DNA of 40,180 nt, taken from the NCBI RefSeq assembly GCF_026393345.1, contig NZ_JAPLAI010000069.1, positions 53,554 through 93,733 on the forward strand, given 5' to 3'. The notes beneath the pieces were generated by a model. It ran no database searches and was not told the origin of the DNA. It was given only the letters and a program-made list of their open reading frames with translations. Made by a program: the position numbers and the translations under genes. Positions 1-7,643 of the stretch are shown piece by piece; position 1 is the first letter of the stretch; each line of letters opens with the position of its first letter. This DNA comes from Microbacterium sp. Its GTDB lineage: Bacteria > Actinomycetota > Actinomycetes > Actinomycetales > Microbacteriaceae.

Positions 1-746
1 TCCTCACCGGTGGACAGGTCATCACCGAAGAGGTCGGCCTCAAGCTCGAGAACGCCACGACCGACCTGCTCGGCCGTGCGCGCAAGGTCATCATCACCAA
101 GGACGAGACCACCATCGTCGAGGGTGCCGGTGACTCCGCGCTGATCGAGGGTCGCGTGACCCAGATCCGTCGCGAGATCGAGAACACCGACAGCGACTAC
201 GACCGTGAGAAGCTCCAGGAGCGTCTCGCCAAGCTCGCCGGTGGCGTTGCCGTCATCAAGGCGGGCGCGGCCACCGAGGTCGAGCTCAAGGAGCGCAAGC
301 ACCGCATCGAGGACGCCGTTCGCAACGCGAAGGCCGCCGTCGAAGAGGGTGTCGTCGCCGGTGGCGGCGTCGCGCTGATCCAGGCCGGCAAGACGGCGTT
401 CGCGAACCTCGACCTCACGGGTGACGAGGCGACCGGTGCGAACATCGTCCGCGTCGCCATCGAGGCCCCGCTCAAGCAGATCGCGCTCAACGCCGGTCTC
501 GAGCCGGGTGTCGTGGCGAACAAGGTCGCGGAGCTGCCCATCGGTCACGGTCTGAACGCCGCGACCGGCGAGTACGGTGACCTGTTCGCACAGGGCATCA
601 TCGACCCGGCCAAGGTCACGCGCTCCGCGCTGCAGAACGCTGCGTCGATCGCCGGTCTGTTCCTCACGACCGAGGCCGTCGTCGCCGACAAGCCCGAGAA
701 GGCCGCCGCTCCCGCCGGCGACCCGACGGGTGGCATGGACTTCTGA
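1..746 (+). CDS. groL: Chaperonin GroEL, C-terminal part (gene starts before the window)
   Basis: This is the 3' part of a 60-kDa chaperonin gene, open in frame from the window edge (first full codon at base 3) to TGA at 744-746. The visible ~247 residues cover the end of the apical domain, the intermediate hinge and the C-terminal equatorial domain. Recognisable segments are the [13 protein letters not shown] stretch, the [12 protein letters not shown] segment, and a Gly/Met-ending tail (DPTGGMDF). GroEL forms the double-ring ATP-driven folding chamber in the cytosol. Actinobacteria often carry two paralogues; the His-rich tail of the groES-linked GroEL1 is absent and the GGM-type tail fits the essential GroEL2 class. 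No groES is visible. A strong terminator follows directly. The identification is certain; the paralogue class is inferred from the tail alone. Confidence 0.97.
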   Translation, partial: LTGGQVITEEVGLKLENATTDLLGRARKVIITKDETTIVEGAGDSALIEGRVTQIRREIENTDSDYDREKLQERLAKLAGGVAVIKAGAATEVELKERKHRIEDAVRNAKAAVEEGVVAGGGVALIQAGKTAFANLDLTGDEATGANIVRVAIEAPLKQIALNAGLEPGVVANKVAELPIGHGLNAATGEYGDLFAQGIIDPAKVTRSALQNAASIAGLFLTTEAVVADKPEKAAAPAGDPTGGMDF

Positions 747-763
747 GTCCGTTCTGACACACC

Positions 764-795
764 GGAAGCCCCGGCCCGAAAGGGTCGGGGCTTCC
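764..795 (+). terminator. Rho-independent-type terminator of groL
   Basis: A 14-nt arm (764-777) pairs with 782-795 around a GAAA tetraloop, with one mismatch-type pair. It starts 18 nt after the groL stop. The T-run is weak (CGTCGTTT), as is common in high-GC actinobacteria. It also separates groL from the convergent WXG100 gene. Confidence 0.8.
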
Positions 796-811
796 GTCGT
801 TTCCGGCCGCG

Positions 812-1099
812 TCAGCGGAACAGCGTCATGTTGGCCTGCTCGACGTCGCGGTACTGCCGCCCGGCAGCATCCAGGGCGGCGTTGATCTGCGCGAGCGAGT
901 CCTCCACCTGATGCTGGGTGGCCCGCCACTGGTCGACGGTGCCCTGGAACATCCCGGCTGCAGCGCCGGTCCAGCTGGACTGCAACTGCGTCAGCTGCGA
1001 CAGCAGGGCAGCGGACTCGCTCTGCAGTCGCTCGATCGTGCCGCGCATCGCGGCGGTGGCGGTGAACACTGCGTCGGGGTCGACGGAGAACACGGACAT
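812..1099 (-). CDS. WXG100-family (ESAT-6-like) secreted protein
   Basis: This is a 95-residue protein of the size typical of WXG100 proteins, predicted as a helical hairpin with the central turn at SWTG (W43-T44-G45). Near the C-terminus, Y83 and E87 form a YxxxD/E export signal of the kind recognised by type VII (ESX) secretion. The start was set at the ATG at 1097-1099, because AGGAAAGGAAG lies a few bases upstream and the protein then begins MSVFSVDPDAV as in the family; the reading frame remains open further upstream. WXG100 proteins are usually secreted as dimers. No EccC-like ATPase or partner WXG gene is next to it, so it is an orphan here. It converges on groL and is transcribed away from the MFS gene. 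The cargo role is unknown. Confidence 0.88.
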   Translation of the reverse strand: MSVFSVDPDAVFTATAAMRGTIERLQSESAALLSQLTQLQSSWTGAAAGMFQGTVDQWRATQHQVEDSLAQINAALDAAGRQYRDVEQANMTLFR

Positions 1100-1231
1100 T
1101 GGATGCTTCCTTTCCTCGGAGCGCCCCACGCTAGGCCCGCGCGGGTCGCCGGCCGTGGCCCCGCCGCATCCGGTGGACAACCCTTCCCTCGGAAGCATGG
1201 GGGAGGAGAGGATGCGGCCACCGCACGCCGA

Positions 1232-1259
1232 AACGGCCCCTCCGGAGGGAAGGGCCGTT
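1232..1259 (-). terminator. Hairpin terminator of the MFS exporter gene
   Basis: AACGGCCC (1232-1239) pairs with GGGCCGTT (1252-1259), with further pairing in the loop (CCTCC/GGAGG). It lies just downstream of the MFS stop codon on the minus strand. No strong T-run follows. Confidence 0.65.
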
Positions 1260-1274
1260 GCGGTCGAGGGTGGC

Positions 1275-2798
1275 TCAGAGGTGTCCGGCTTCGCCTTCCA
1301 CCATCTCGGTGTAGACCGTCTCGGTGTCGTGGTGCTTCGGCTCGCGGACCGCAGTGAGCACGAGTGCGGCGACGATCGCGCACAGGGCCGTGGCGACCCA
1401 GAGGCCCGCGTGCATGCCATCGACGAATGCCCCGTTGACGCCGGGGAAGCCTTCGAACACCACGCCGGAGGAGGCGGCTTCGGTCGCGTCCGCGGGAAGG
1501 GGGGTCGCCGCGACCGCGGGGAGCACCTTTGCAGCGACGATCGCCGAGAGCACGGCGGTGCCGATGGCGCCGCCGACCTGGATGCAGGTGGTCTGGAAGC
1601 CGCTCGCCACGCCCGCGAGGTGCACCGGCGCGCCGCCGACGATGAGGTCGGCGGCCGAGGGAATCGCGAAACCGGACCCGAAGGCGATGATGACGAAGGG
1701 GATGGCCATCAGCCAGTAGGAGGTGTCGACGGTCACGAGGGTCAGCAAGCCCAGGCCCACGGCCATCAGACCGAGGCCGAGCGCCGCGACCTTGCGCGGA
1801 CCGATCTTGGAGGTGAGGAACGCACCGAGGGGTGCGGACGGGATGGAGAACGCGCTCATCGGGAGCATCATGAGTCCGGCCATCGCGGTCGACTTTCCGA
1901 GCGAGTTCATGAGGAACAGCGTCAGCAGGAACGTGACGCCGAGGATGGCGAAGAAGTTCGCGAGGAACACCAGGCCGCCGACGCTCACCCCGGCGGACTT
2001 GAACAGGCTGAGCGGAATGAGGGGGTTCGCGACCTTGCTCTCGACGAGCACGAACAGGGCGAAGAACACGACGGCGGCGACGAAGGTGCCGATGGTCGCG
2101 GCGCTGCCCCAGCCCCATTCCTGTGCCTGCACGACGCCGAAGACGACCGCGAACAGGGCACCGGCGAGCAGCAGGACGCCGGCGATGTCGATGCGTCCTC
2201 CCTTCTCGCTCTCGGTCTCACGGATGACGAGGGCGGCCATGATGACACCGGCCAAGGCGAACGGGACGTTGAGGTAGAACACCCATTGCCAGCCGACGCT
2301 GCCGACGAGCAGGCCGCTGACGAGCGGGCCGCCGGCGATCGCGACGGAGGAGACGCCACCCCAGATGCCCACCGCCATGCCGAACTTCTCGCGCGGGAAC
2401 GTGGCGCGAAGCAGCGCCAGGGTCTGTGGCATGAGGAGGGCGGCGCTCACACCCTGCAGGGCACGGAACACGAGCACTCCGCCGACACTGCCGACGAGGC
2501 CGATCGCGACGCTGGTGACGCCGAAGAGGACGACACCGATGATGTACAACTTCTTGCGGCCGTACCGGTCGCCGAGCTTGCCCGCGGGGATGAGGCAGAC
2601 CGCCAGTGCCAGCAGGTAGGAGTTGATGATCCACTGCAGGTCGCCGAACGTGGCGCCGAGGTCGGCCTGGATCGCGGGATTGGCGATGTGGACCACGGTC
2701 GAGTCGAGGCCCACGATGAACAGGCCGAAACAGACCGCGATCAGGGTCAAACCGGGGCGGCCCTGAAGGGGACGGGGAGAGGTCGGGGGAGTGCTCAC
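1275..2798 (-). CDS. MFS transporter, DHA2 (EmrB/QacA, 14-TM) drug exporter family
   Basis: This is a 507-residue integral membrane protein of the usual DHA2 length. The start is GTG at 2796-2798, preceded by AGGAAGC. After a short cytosolic N-terminus, the first helix carries FIVGLDSTVVHIANPAI, which matches the family motif LDxTVVNVALP, with His in place of the usual Asn. Loop 2-3 has motif A (GKLGDRYGRKK), and the GGPLVSGLLVG region fits motif C. Such proteins use the proton gradient to export drugs, dyes or metabolites across the cytoplasmic membrane. The gene is divergent from a MarR regulator with 65 bp between starts, the classic layout of a MarR-controlled exporter. The substrate cannot be told from sequence. 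Confidence 0.93.
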   Translation of the reverse strand: MSTPPTSPRPLQGRPGLTLIAVCFGLFIVGLDSTVVHIANPAIQADLGATFGDLQWIINSYLLALAVCLIPAGKLGDRYGRKKLYIIGVVLFGVTSVAIGLVGSVGGVLVFRALQGVSAALLMPQTLALLRATFPREKFGMAVGIWGGVSSVAIAGGPLVSGLLVGSVGWQWVFYLNVPFALAGVIMAALVIRETESEKGGRIDIAGVLLLAGALFAVVFGVVQAQEWGWGSAATIGTFVAAVVFFALFVLVESKVANPLIPLSLFKSAGVSVGGLVFLANFFAILGVTFLLTLFLMNSLGKSTAMAGLMMLPMSAFSIPSAPLGAFLTSKIGPRKVAALGLGLMAVGLGLLTLVTVDTSYWLMAIPFVIIAFGSGFAIPSAADLIVGGAPVHLAGVASGFQTTCIQVGGAIGTAVLSAIVAAKVLPAVAATPLPADATEAASSGVVFEGFPGVNGAFVDGMHAGLWVATALCAIVAALVLTAVREPKHHDTETVYTEMVEGEAGHL

Positions 2799-2826
2799 GA
2801 AACTGCTTCCTGCGATCGGGAACGTA

Positions 2827-2857
2827 TGATTACATAAGTATAACTGACCGATAGGAT
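2827..2857. promoter_or_regulatory. Divergent promoter/operator between MFS exporter and marR
   Basis: This AT-rich island lies in an otherwise high-GC region. On the plus strand TAGGAT (2852-2857) is a -10 exactly 6 nt before the marR ATG, implying a leaderless transcript. On the minus strand TATACT (2837-2842) is a good -10 for the exporter. An imperfect inverted repeat (ATGATTAC/ATAAGTAT, about 2827-2842) overlaps both and is the likely MarR operator, so marR is probably autoregulated. Confidence 0.6.
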
Positions 2858-2863
2858 GAGGTT

Positions 2864-3310
2864 ATGTCGAACGCGTCGCATCCCTCACCCGAGCAGCTCG
2901 CTCGCCTCGCCGATGTCGTGCTCGACCTCGCCCACAAACTCGACATCCGCCATCCCGACCTGCGGGGCGTCGTGCCCCTCACCGGCACAGAGATCGCCGT
3001 CATCCGCGAGATCCACCGGACCCCGCACTCCACGCCCACTCAGATCGCGGAGGTGACGGGCCTACACCGCAGCAACGTCAGTACCGCGGTGCGAACGCTC
3101 GAGACGGGCGGCCTCGTCGTGCGGGAGCAGGTGCCGGACAACGCCCGGTCCATCACGCTCGTGCCCACGGCGAAGGCGGCCGAGAGCATCGCCCGCATCA
3201 ACGCGTACTGGGTGGAGCGGCTCTCCACCACGCCTGCAGAGCCCCTGGCGGATGCGGTGGCCGCCGTCGACGCCCTGGCCCGCGTTGCGGCATCCCTCGG
3301 CGGTCACTAG
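2864..3310 (+). CDS. MarR-family transcriptional regulator
   Basis: This is a 148-residue winged-helix protein. An N-terminal dimerisation helix is followed by the DNA-binding core (about residues 40-105), with helix-turn-helix TPTQIAEVTGLHRSNVSTAV and the wing around EQVPDNARSITLVPTAKA. A C-terminal helical dimerisation arm follows. MarR proteins are dimeric repressors released by small phenolic or drug-like ligands. The divergent orientation to a DHA2 exporter 65 bp away suggests that it represses that exporter. The ATG start is supported by the -10 hexamer 6 nt upstream. The ligand is unknown. Confidence 0.9.
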   Translation: MSNASHPSPEQLARLADVVLDLAHKLDIRHPDLRGVVPLTGTEIAVIREIHRTPHSTPTQIAEVTGLHRSNVSTAVRTLETGGLVVREQVPDNARSITLVPTAKAAESIARINAYWVERLSTTPAEPLADAVAAVDALARVAASLGGH

Positions 3311-3333
3311 CCGCGAGGCGCTCCAGCGGTGTC

Positions 3334-5085
3334 TCAGGCCCCGTCGAGCTCGAGGGGCGTCAGCGGCTGCGTGTCACGCAGGAGCTGCGCGGCCGCATCC
3401 TCGTCGATCGCCAGCGGGAACGACACCCGGAAGCTGGCGCCGCCACCCTCGGTGTCGCCGACCGTGACCGTGCCGTGCAGGGCGTCGACGAGCGACGCCA
3501 CGATCGACAGGCCGAGGCCGGAGCCTCCGGTGTCGCGGGTACGGGACGTGTCGGCGCGCCAGAACCGCTGGAAGATCTGGTCGCGGATCTGTTCGGGCAC
3601 GCCGTCGCCGTGATCGGCGATCTCGATCCAGCCCATGTGCCGAGTGTCGTCGACGCCCACGCGCAGTTCGATCGGGGCATCGTCGGGGGAGTAGCGCTGC
3701 GCATTGCCGAGCAGGTTCGCCACAACCTGGCGGACGCTGTTCTCATCGGCCATCACGATGGGGGGCAGCGCGGTCGAGGTGAACCGGACCGGGAGGGTCG
3801 GGACCTCGCCGGTCTCCCCGGTGCCGTCGCCCCTGGGCCGACGGCGGAGCCGCGAGGCGAGATTGATGGCGGCGGTCGGAACCGGCCCTCGACGACGGCT
3901 CGTCGGCAGCGGTTCGGTCGGCGGCAGGACGATCGGGGGCGCGTGCATCACGGGGCGCACATCCCCGGTGGTGTCGATCACGGTGATCCGCCGCTGCGGG
4001 GCGGCGGCACGCACGTCCATCGCCGCATCCCGGGCGATCGGTCGCAGGTCGACCGGAGCCGGGACGATGCCGCGGCGCTCGTCGAGGCGGGCGAGAGCGA
4101 GGAGGTCCTCGACCATGGTGGTCATCCGCATCGCCTCCTTCTCGATGCGCTCCATCGCCTGCGCGGTGGCCTCCGCATCCGGGATCGCACCCATCCGGTA
4201 CAGCTCCGCGTACCCGCGGACCGTGACGAGGGGAGTGCGCAGTTCGTGGCTCGCGTCGCCGATGAAGCGGCGCATCTGGCGAACGGTGGCGTCCCGCTGC
4301 GAGAGCGACGCGTCGATGCGGCCGAGCATCGCGTTGATGGCGCGCTTCAGCCGCCCGACCTCGGTGGTCTCGGGCTCCAGGTCGGTCAGGCGCAGGCTGA
4401 AGTCACCGCCGGCGATCGCGTCGGCGGTGCGTTCCACCTGCGTGAGGCTCCGGAACGTGAGTGTCACGACCCATCGCACCAGGATCGCGCTGGCGATCAC
4501 CACGACGAGGGCGAGCAGCGTGTAGATACCGAGGTAGGTGCCGACGACCCGCTCGGTCTCGGCGGTCGGGATGGCCACCACCTGGGTGAAGAACGGGTTG
4601 CCGTCGAACTGCGTGACGATCGCCATGGCCCGGTACGAGCCGCTCGGTTCGCCCTCGAGCTCGAACGCCTCGAGCGGGTGGGCGTACGCGTAGTCGAGCG
4701 CGAACGTGTCGGGGAAGACCGGATCCGTCTCGCTGGCCTCGCCGCCGGCGGTGAGCACGAGGTCGCCGGAGGCGTTGTAGATCGCCACCGAGTAGTCCGT
4801 CGGGGCGACGTCGTCCCGAGGCGAGAACACGAGGCCGGATGCGGTGACCTCGGTGTCGAGCAGGGCGTTGGCGGCCACGTTCCCCGAGGTGAGGGGGGTC
4901 AGTGTGGTGTCGAGGTTCGCCAGCAGCGTCGTCCGCAGGAACACCATCGTGCCGAGCCCGGTCGCGAACAGGCCGATGACGAGCACGCCGACCGTGACGC
5001 CCGTGACCTTGGACCGCAGGCTGACGCTGCGCCACCATCGGGTGAGACCGTCGGGTGAGGCGTGGCGTGGTTGCGGATCGGGCAT
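3334..5085 (-). CDS. Sensor histidine kinase (HAMP-HisKA-HATPase), partner of the adjacent response regulator
   Basis: This is a 583-residue membrane sensor kinase. TM1 spans about 28-50, an extracytoplasmic sensor domain about 51-183, and TM2 about 184-206, followed by a HAMP linker to about 262. The phospho-acceptor is H280 (DASHELRTPL). The ATPase domain has an N box (NSVRQVVANLLGNAQRYSP, near 449-467), G1 (DHGDGVP, 491-497), an F box (FQRFW) and G2 (GGSGLGLS, 520-527). The gene starts 10 nt after the response-regulator stop, so the two are co-transcribed. It resembles mycobacterial PhoR/TcrY-type kinases. About 60 residues, rich in Pro and Arg (roughly 377-437), sit between the HisKA domain and the N box, longer than usual. 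The stimulus cannot be inferred. Confidence 0.95.
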   Translation of the reverse strand: MPDPQPRHASPDGLTRWWRSVSLRSKVTGVTVGVLVIGLFATGLGTMVFLRTTLLANLDTTLTPLTSGNVAANALLDTEVTASGLVFSPRDDVAPTDYSVAIYNASGDLVLTAGGEASETDPVFPDTFALDYAYAHPLEAFELEGEPSGSYRAMAIVTQFDGNPFFTQVVAIPTAETERVVGTYLGIYTLLALVVVIASAILVRWVVTLTFRSLTQVERTADAIAGGDFSLRLTDLEPETTEVGRLKRAINAMLGRIDASLSQRDATVRQMRRFIGDASHELRTPLVTVRGYAELYRMGAIPDAEATAQAMERIEKEAMRMTTMVEDLLALARLDERRGIVPAPVDLRPIARDAAMDVRAAAPQRRITVIDTTGDVRPVMHAPPIVLPPTEPLPTSRRRGPVPTAAINLASRLRRRPRGDGTGETGEVPTLPVRFTSTALPPIVMADENSVRQVVANLLGNAQRYSPDDAPIELRVGVDDTRHMGWIEIADHGDGVPEQIRDQIFQRFWRADTSRTRDTGGSGLGLSIVASLVDALHGTVTVGDTEGGGASFRVSFPLAIDEDAAAQLLRDTQPLTPLELDGA

Positions 5086-5095
5086 CGGCTCGCCG

Positions 5096-5788
5096 TCAGG
5101 CGGACTTGCCCGCCTTCAGCATGTAGCCGAAGCCGCGCTTGGTCTGGATGAGCGACTCGGACGCGTGCGGGTCGATCTTGCGGCGCAGGTACGAGATGTA
5201 GCTCTCCACGATGCCGGCGTCGCCGTTGAAGTCGTACTCCCACACGTGATCGAGGATCTGCGCCTTGCTGAGCACCCGGTTCGGGTTCAGCATCAGGTAG
5301 CGCAGCAGCTTGAACTCGGTGGGGCTGAGCTCGATCTGGGCGTCACCGACGAACACGTCGTGCGTGTCCTGGTCCATGGTGAGTTCGCCGGCCCGGATGA
5401 TCGACTCTTCATCGGCCTGCATGGTGCGACGCAGGATCGCCTGGATACGGGCGACGATCTCGTCGAGGGAGAACGGCTTGGTGACGTAGTCGTCGCCGCC
5501 GGCGTTCAGGCCGGTGATCTTGTCCTCGGTGTCGTCCTTGGCGGTGAGGAACAGGATCGGGGCGGTATACCCGGCCTCGCGGAGGCGCTTGGTGACGCTG
5601 AAGCCGTTCATGTCCGGCAGCATGACGTCGAGCAGAATCAGGTCCGGCTCCTCTTCGAGGACGGCCGAGATGGTCTGAGCGCCGTTCGTGACGGCACGGA
5701 CCTGGAAGCCGGCGAACTTGAGGCTCGTGATGAGCAGGTCGCGGATGTTCGGTTCGTCGTCCACGACGAGAATGCGCGGTGCGGTCAT
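5096..5788 (-). CDS. OmpR/PhoB-family response regulator (PhoP-like)
   Basis: This is a 230-residue two-domain regulator. The receiver domain has the acidic pocket D10-D11, phospho-acceptor D54 (LILLDVMLPDMNG), switch T82 and K104. The C-terminal winged helix (about 130-228) has the LSPTEFKLLRYL and VVESYISYLRRKID-type segments, here IVESYISYLRRKID. The sequence closely follows the pattern of mycobacterial PhoP. It is the first gene of an operon with the histidine kinase. CATAAT lies 6 nt upstream of the ATG on the minus strand, implying a leaderless mRNA. The unusual four-half-site array at 5858-5929 is upstream and could be its binding site. Regulon unknown. Confidence 0.95.
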   Translation of the reverse strand: MTAPRILVVDDEPNIRDLLITSLKFAGFQVRAVTNGAQTISAVLEEEPDLILLDVMLPDMNGFSVTKRLREAGYTAPILFLTAKDDTEDKITGLNAGGDDYVTKPFSLDEIVARIQAILRRTMQADEESIIRAGELTMDQDTHDVFVGDAQIELSPTEFKLLRYLMLNPNRVLSKAQILDHVWEYDFNGDAGIVESYISYLRRKIDPHASESLIQTKRGFGYMLKAGKSA

Positions 5789-5794
5789 ATGCCC

Positions 5795-5800
5795 ATTATG
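5795..5800 (-). promoter_or_regulatory. -10 hexamer of the response-regulator/kinase operon
   Basis: On the minus strand CATAAT ends 6 nt before the ATG at 5788. No convincing -35 is seen at 17 bp, which would suit an activator-dependent promoter. Confidence 0.55.
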
Positions 5801-5857
5801 GTGACCGTTTCGATGGGATGGCTGGATGCGGCCACCTCGCGCGTCGCGGAGTTCAGC

Positions 5858-5929
5858 GCCGAGACCACATCCGTGCGCCGAGACGACATCGGAATGGATG
5901 TGGTCTCGGCGAGGGGATGTGGTCTCGCG
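5858..5929. repeat. Symmetric array of four 14-bp half-sites, two direct then two inverted, 19-bp period
   Basis: GCCGAGACCACATC occurs at 5858-5871 and, with one change, at 5877-5890. Its reverse complement GATGTGGTCTCGGC occurs at 5897-5910, and again with one change at 5916-5929. Starts are 19 bp apart within each pair, and the whole array is symmetric about 5893.5. It lies between the XPB stop (5936) and the response-regulator start (5788). It may be a multi-site operator for the two-component operon, or a strong hairpin ending the XPB transcript; the sequence cannot decide between them. Confidence 0.75.
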
Positions 5930-5935
5930 GGACGG

Positions 5936-7597
5936 TCAGACCGCGGCGGCGAGCAGGTCGTCGGCGTCGAGGATCGTGTAGCTGTACCCCTGCTCGGCGA
6001 GGAACCGCTGACGGTTCTGCGCGAAGTCCTGGTCGACGGTGTCGCGCGCGATGAGCGTGTAGAAGCTCGCGGTGTGCCCGTTGGTCTTCGGCCGCAGCAG
6101 GCGACCCAGGCGCTGCGCCTCCTCCTGGCGGGACCCGAACGATCCCGACACCTGGATGGCGACGGATGCTTCCGGCAGGTCGACCGAGAAGTTCGCGACC
6201 TTGGAGACGACGAGAAGGGGCACGGTGCCCTCACGGAACGCCTGATACAGCTGCTCGCGCTCGTCGACCGGCGTCGCACCGGTGATCTTCGGGGCGTCGA
6301 GCGCCTCGGCGAGTTCGTCGATCTGGTCCAGGTACTGCCCGATCACGAGGATCTGCTCGCCGGCGTGGCGGGCGGACAGTGCCCGGACGACCTCGATCTT
6401 GGCGGGCGCGGTCGCCGCCATGCGGTAGCGCTCCTCGTCCGCGGCGGCCGCGTACTCGAGCCGCTCGTCGGCGGGCAGGTCGATGCGCACCTCGTAGCAG
6501 GCGGCGGGGGAGATGAAGCCCTGAGCCTCGATCTCCTTCCACGGGGCGTCGAACCGCTTGGGTCCGATGAGGCTGAACACGTCGCCCTCACGGCCGTCTT
6601 CGCGCACCAGCGTGGCGGTGAGGCCGAGGCGGCGTCGCGCCTGCAGGTCGGCGGTGAGCTTGAACACCGGCGCCGGCAGCAGGTGCACTTCGTCGTAGAC
6701 CACGAGGCCCCAGTCGAGGGCGTCGAGGAGCGCCAGGTGCGCGTACGCGCCCTTCCGCTTGGCGGTGAGGATCTGGTACGTCGCGATGGTGACGGGCTTC
6801 ACCTGCTTCACCTGCCCCGAGTACTCGCCGATGTCCTCGGCGGTCAGGGTCGTGCGCTTGAGTAGCTCGTCGCGCCACTGGCGGGCGCTGACGGCGTTCG
6901 TCACGAGGATGAGGGTGGTCGTCTTGGTGTCGGCCATCGCCGCCGCGCCCACGAGCGTCTTACCGGCACCGCAGGGGAGCACGACGACGCCGGAGCCACC
7001 CTCGGTGAAGATGTCGACAGCCTTGCGCTGATACGGCCGCAGGTTCCAGCCGTCCTCGACGAGGTCGATCGGATGCGGGGTGCCGGGCGTGTAGCCGGCG
7101 ATGTCCTCCGCCGGCCAGCCGAGCTTCAGCAGCTCCTGCTTGATCTGCCCGCGCGCCCACGCATCCACCACGAACGTGTCGGGGGAGGGGTGCGCGATCA
7201 GGAGCGGCTGGATGCGCTTGTTCGCGGCGACCTGCGTGAGTACGGCCGCATCCGTCGACCGCAGGATGAGGGCCTTCTCCTCGTCGCCGTACGGGCCGCG
7301 CTCGATGACGAGCCGGCCGTACCGTGACACCGTCTCGCGGATGTCAGTGGACACCGACACCGGCACCGGGAACCGGGACCACCGGTCGAGGGTGTCGAGC
7401 ATGTCTTCGGCGTCGTGACCCGCGGCGCGCGCGTTCCACAACCCCAGCCGGGTGATCCGGTAGGTGTGGATGTGCTCGGGGGCACGTTCCAGCTCCGCGA
7501 AGACCGCCAGTTCGTGCCGGGCGCTCTCGGCGTCAGGGTGGGCGACTTCGAGCAGGACCGTGCGATCGCTCTGGACGATCAGGGGGCCATCGGACAT
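5936..7597 (-). CDS. DNA repair helicase XPB (Rv0861c/ERCC3-like)
   Basis: This 553-residue superfamily 2 helicase is close to the usual length of bacterial XPB. An N-terminal damage-recognition-like domain (about 1-180) precedes the helicase core. Visible motifs are Walker A (PCGAGKT, 208-214), DEVH (302-305), the XPB-specific RED motif (R332-E333-D334) and motif VI (QRLGR, 495-499). Bacterial XPB is a 3'-5' ATP-dependent DNA unwinding enzyme; in actinobacteria it pairs with the helicase-associated protein encoded directly upstream (here 7644-9347, same strand). TAAAAT lies 8 nt before the ATG, so the gene has its own promoter as well as possible read-through from the partner. The in vivo role in bacteria is not well established. 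Confidence 0.96.
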   Translation of the reverse strand: MSDGPLIVQSDRTVLLEVAHPDAESARHELAVFAELERAPEHIHTYRITRLGLWNARAAGHDAEDMLDTLDRWSRFPVPVSVSTDIRETVSRYGRLVIERGPYGDEEKALILRSTDAAVLTQVAANKRIQPLLIAHPSPDTFVVDAWARGQIKQELLKLGWPAEDIAGYTPGTPHPIDLVEDGWNLRPYQRKAVDIFTEGGSGVVVLPCGAGKTLVGAAAMADTKTTTLILVTNAVSARQWRDELLKRTTLTAEDIGEYSGQVKQVKPVTIATYQILTAKRKGAYAHLALLDALDWGLVVYDEVHLLPAPVFKLTADLQARRRLGLTATLVREDGREGDVFSLIGPKRFDAPWKEIEAQGFISPAACYEVRIDLPADERLEYAAAADEERYRMAATAPAKIEVVRALSARHAGEQILVIGQYLDQIDELAEALDAPKITGATPVDEREQLYQAFREGTVPLLVVSKVANFSVDLPEASVAIQVSGSFGSRQEEAQRLGRLLRPKTNGHTASFYTLIARDTVDQDFAQNRQRFLAEQGYSYTILDADDLLAAAV

Positions 7598-7605
7598 AAC
7601 CGCCT

Positions 7606-7611
7606 ATTTTA
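7606..7611 (-). promoter_or_regulatory. -10 hexamer upstream of XPB
   Basis: On the minus strand TAAAAT lies 8 nt before the XPB ATG, in the 46-nt gap after the helicase-associated gene. This suggests a near-leaderless internal promoter. Confidence 0.45.
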
Positions 7612-7643
7612 CCGGGCGCGCGGAGGGGCCGGCGCCGCTTGCG

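Noticed and set aside
918..2837. A 639-codon open frame opposite the MFS exporter and WXG100 genes
   Set aside because: Its product is rich in Asp, Glu, Gly, His and Arg with no recognisable domain. It is the high-GC antisense shadow of the real MFS gene, which has clear membrane helices and motifs.
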